Source: Alteripontixanthobacter muriae
GTDB lineage: Bacteria; Pseudomonadota; Alphaproteobacteria; Sphingomonadales; Sphingomonadaceae
Length of the DNA: 64,000 nucleotides
Direction: 5' to 3'
NCBI RefSeq assembly: GCF_013336795.1
Contig: NZ_JAAFZT010000005.1
Coordinates: 1-64,000 of the forward strand
In this document: positions 62,008 through 64,000 of the stretch, in pieces
How positions within the stretch are numbered: the stretch's first letter is position 1
Layout of the letters: each line of letters starts with the position of its first letter
Program-made: the position numbers and the translations under genes
The notes under the pieces: generated by a model
The model's input: the letters and a program-made list of their open reading frames with translations, nothing else
What the model was told of the DNA's origin: nothing
The model's database searches: none

Positions 62008-63108
62008 ATGGGTTTCCGTTGCGGAATCGTCGGCCTGCCCAACGTCGGCAAATCGACCCTGTTCAACGCCCTGACCGAAACGCAGGCGGCGCAGGCGGCG
62101 AATTACCCCTTCTGCACCATCGAGCCGAATGTCGGGCAGGTCGCGGTGCCCGATGCCAGGCTGGACGACATCGCCCGCATCGCGAAATCGGCCAAGATCG
62201 TGCCCACGCAATTGGCATTCGTTGACATCGCAGGCCTGGTCAAGGGCGCGTCGAAGGGCGAGGGACTGGGCAACCAGTTCCTCGGCAACATCCGGGAGGT
62301 CGATGCGATCGTCCATGTGTTGCGCTGCTTCGAGGACGACGACATTCAGCACGTCGCCAACAAGGTGGACCCCATCGCGGATGCGGAGGTGGTTGAAACC
62401 GAACTGATGCTGGCCGATCTCGAAAGCCTAGAAAAGCGCGTCCCCGCAGCCCAGAAAAAGGCTGCATCGGGCGACAAGGAAGCCAAGGTCATGGCCTCGG
62501 TTCTTGGTCAGGCGCTCGATCTGCTGCGAGACGGGCAGCCGGCACGGCTCACGGAACCTGCCGATACCGAAGAAGAGCGTGTCTTCGCTCAGGCCCAGCT
62601 TCTGACAGCCAAGCCCGTTCTCTATGTCTGCAACGTGGCAGAGGAAGACGCGGCGGAAGGCAACCCCTTGTCCGCCCAAGTGTTCGAAAAGGCGAAGCGC
62701 GAAGGTGCGCAAGCGGTCGTGGTATCAGCGGCAATCGAAGCCGAGCTCGTCGGGATGGACGAGGCAGAGCGGACCGAGTTTCTGGCCGAAATGGGACTTT
62801 CGGAAACCGGTCTGGCGAGGGTAATCCGCGCAGGTTATCAACTGCTCGGGCTGCAGACGTTCTTCACGGCAGGTCCGAAGGAAGCCCGCGCCTGGACTTT
62901 CCCCACAGGCGCGCGGGCGCCGCAGGCCGCAGGCGAAATTCACAGCGATTTCGAACGTGGCTTCATTCGGGCGGAAACCATCGCGTTTGATGATTTCGTC
63001 AACCTGGGCGGTGAAAGCGCCGCACGGGAAGCGGGCAAGCTGAGGCAGGAAGGCAAGGAATATCTTGTGCAGGACGGGGACGTGCTGCTTTTCAAGTTCA
63101 ATGTATAG
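62008..63108 (+). CDS. ychF: Redox-regulated ATPase YchF
   Basis: A 366-residue GTPase-fold ATPase. GIVGLPNVGKSTLFNALTET is the P-loop, NYPFCTIEPNVGQVAVPDAR the switch region, VDIAGLVKGASKGEGLGNQF the G3 region, and the TGS domain is C-terminal (GARAPQAAGEIHSDFERGFI). It binds ribosomes and is linked to oxidative stress. It starts at 62008; bases 61900-62007 hold no gene I can support. Confidence 0.96.
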   Translation: MGFRCGIVGLPNVGKSTLFNALTETQAAQAANYPFCTIEPNVGQVAVPDARLDDIARIAKSAKIVPTQLAFVDIAGLVKGASKGEGLGNQFLGNIREVDAIVHVLRCFEDDDIQHVANKVDPIADAEVVETELMLADLESLEKRVPAAQKKAASGDKEAKVMASVLGQALDLLRDGQPARLTEPADTEEERVFAQAQLLTAKPVLYVCNVAEEDAAEGNPLSAQVFEKAKREGAQAVVVSAAIEAELVGMDEAERTEFLAEMGLSETGLARVIRAGYQLLGLQTFFTAGPKEARAWTFPTGARAPQAAGEIHSDFERGFIRAETIAFDDFVNLGGESAAREAGKLRQEGKEYLVQDGDVLLFKFNV

Positions 63109-63196
63109 GCTAAGGTGCTGGGCAACCGGTAAACGAGTTGCCTGACCGCTCAGTGGTCGTAACTTGCACGCCTAGGTATACAGGGGAGACGGGCAG

Positions 63197-64000
63197 ATGG
63201 TCGACAAGTCGGAAAAATTCAATTGGCTCGTTCGGATTGGCTATTTCAGCCGAGCGATATTCTATACCGTTCTGGGGCTGATCGCGCTAACCAGCGCGGG
63301 CAAGATCGGCGAAGGCACGAATGGTGTGTTTCGGGCGATCGACGAATTTCCTGCAGGGACGGTCATCCTGTGGATTCTTGTGATCGGCCTCACAGCCTAC
63401 GCCCTCTTCCGGTTTGCCTCGCTCTTCTTCGACATCGAAAACAACGGGTCGGACAAGAAGGGTTGGGCCAAGCGCGTCGGCCATGGTGGCAGCGGCATCG
63501 GCCACCTTGCGCTTGCCTACAGTGCGTATCAATTCGCAACCACTGCCGGAACACCGTCCGGATCGGGTGACGGTGCACAGGAGGCAGCTTCGGGCGTACT
63601 GTCGGTTTCGCTCGGCGGCATCGTCCTGGGTCTGCTCGGCATCGCGTTTCTCGTAACCGCGATCTTCCAGTTCAAGAAAGCATATACGGGCGAATTCATG
63701 CACCGGATCAGCAGCAGGGCTCCCGACGCAACACGCGTGCTCGGCGGCGCGGGCTTTGCCGCGCGCGGCGTCGTCTATCTCGTGATCGGCTGGTCCCTGT
63801 TCCAGGCCGGTTTCATGTCGCAGGGTTCCGACGAGGTGAAGACCATCGGCGATGCGGTCGCTTCGCTGGCGGGAACCGGGTTCATTTTCACATTGGTGGC
63901 AATCGGATTGTTGCTGTTCGGTATCTTCAGCCTGGTGCTGGCGCGATATCGCATCATCCCGGACATGAGCAGCGGCGGTAAGATCCCCAGCTTCCGCGCT
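63197..64000 (+). CDS. DUF1206 membrane protein, partial
   Basis: The first 268 codons; it runs off the right edge without a stop. The start ATG 63197 has AGGGGAGA upstream. Repeated two-helix units are visible: YFSRAIFYTVLGLIALTSAG, VILWILVIGLTAYALFRFAS, FAARGVVYLVIGWSLFQAGF and FTLVAIGLLLFGIFSLVLAR, typical of DUF1206 proteins. Their role is unknown; it probably sits in the inner membrane. It is not overlapping ychF, separated by 88 bases. Confidence 0.85.
   Translation, partial: MVDKSEKFNWLVRIGYFSRAIFYTVLGLIALTSAGKIGEGTNGVFRAIDEFPAGTVILWILVIGLTAYALFRFASLFFDIENNGSDKKGWAKRVGHGGSGIGHLALAYSAYQFATTAGTPSGSGDGAQEAASGVLSVSLGGIVLGLLGIAFLVTAIFQFKKAYTGEFMHRISSRAPDATRVLGGAGFAARGVVYLVIGWSLFQAGFMSQGSDEVKTIGDAVASLAGTGFIFTLVAIGLLLFGIFSLVLARYRIIPDMSSGGKIPSFRA

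Noticed and set aside
1-64000. CRISPR arrays, insertion sequences and rRNA operons
   Set aside because: No regularly spaced repeats, transposase motifs or rRNA sequence were seen.

Overview
The window reads as a chromosomal segment of a high-G+C alphaproteobacterium, most likely Sphingomonadales and probably Erythrobacteraceae. This is inferred from gene content and order: a short ProS without the bacterial insertion domain, phaR, divergent hrcA-grpE / rph-rdgB-hemW-xerC, rsmI-yraN-gshB opposite a penicillin-binding-protein activator, and PEP-CTERM type genes. No rRNA, tRNA or CRISPR array was recognised.

Layout. 1-130 is the start of a secreted protein running off the left edge, with a sigma-54-like promoter. 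About 391-6530 is a compact integrative element on the minus strand: tyrosine integrase, an unknown 228-residue protein, an AlpA-type regulator, two tiny ORFs, a frameshifted winged-helix-like gene, a HUH-type (rolling-circle-like) protein, and an overlapping gene pair ending in a HGG-motif protein. A Tat-exported beta-helix gene lies between the complete HGG gene and a broken copy of its 3' end. From about 6.6 kb onward the sequence is ordinary chromosome: a CHASE2-GGDEF-EAL protein; PDH E2, a thioesterase and E3; a stress protein, a peroxiredoxin-like protein, RNase R and an M28 peptidase; proS, phaR, alr, an MFS carrier, an Fe-S scaffold, cvpA and radA; a patatin-like protein; dnaK-dnaJ with a clear RpoH promoter; a copper chaperone; grpE-hrcA; rph-rdgB-hemW-xerC; dedA; gshB-yraN-rsmI; a PBP activator; parE; an OsmC fusion; MoxR; an MFS exporter and cysK; acyl-CoA dehydrogenase with a MerR regulator; hisI; comF; ppdK; glyQS; a TraB-like protein; L25 and Pth; a sigma-54-preceded PEP-CTERM mini-protein; ychF; and a DUF1206 protein running off the right edge.

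How it fits together. The core genes cover protein folding under heat stress (dnaK, dnaJ, grpE, hrcA), translation (proS, glyQ, glyS, rplY, pth, rsmI), RNA decay (rnr, rph), carbon entry to the TCA cycle (E2, E3, ppdK) and envelope functions. The most unusual parts are the small element at the left; the PEP-CTERM mini-protein behind a near-consensus sigma-54 promoter, whose signal peptide carries a one-base frameshift; a possible 16-residue tryptophan-rich peptide with its own ribosome site and terminator; and a palindrome in the promoter of the MerR gene. Three genes (near 3.8, 31.2 and 61.7 kb) are each broken by a single-base shift at or near a short base run, so indel error in the sequence should be excluded before reading biology into them.
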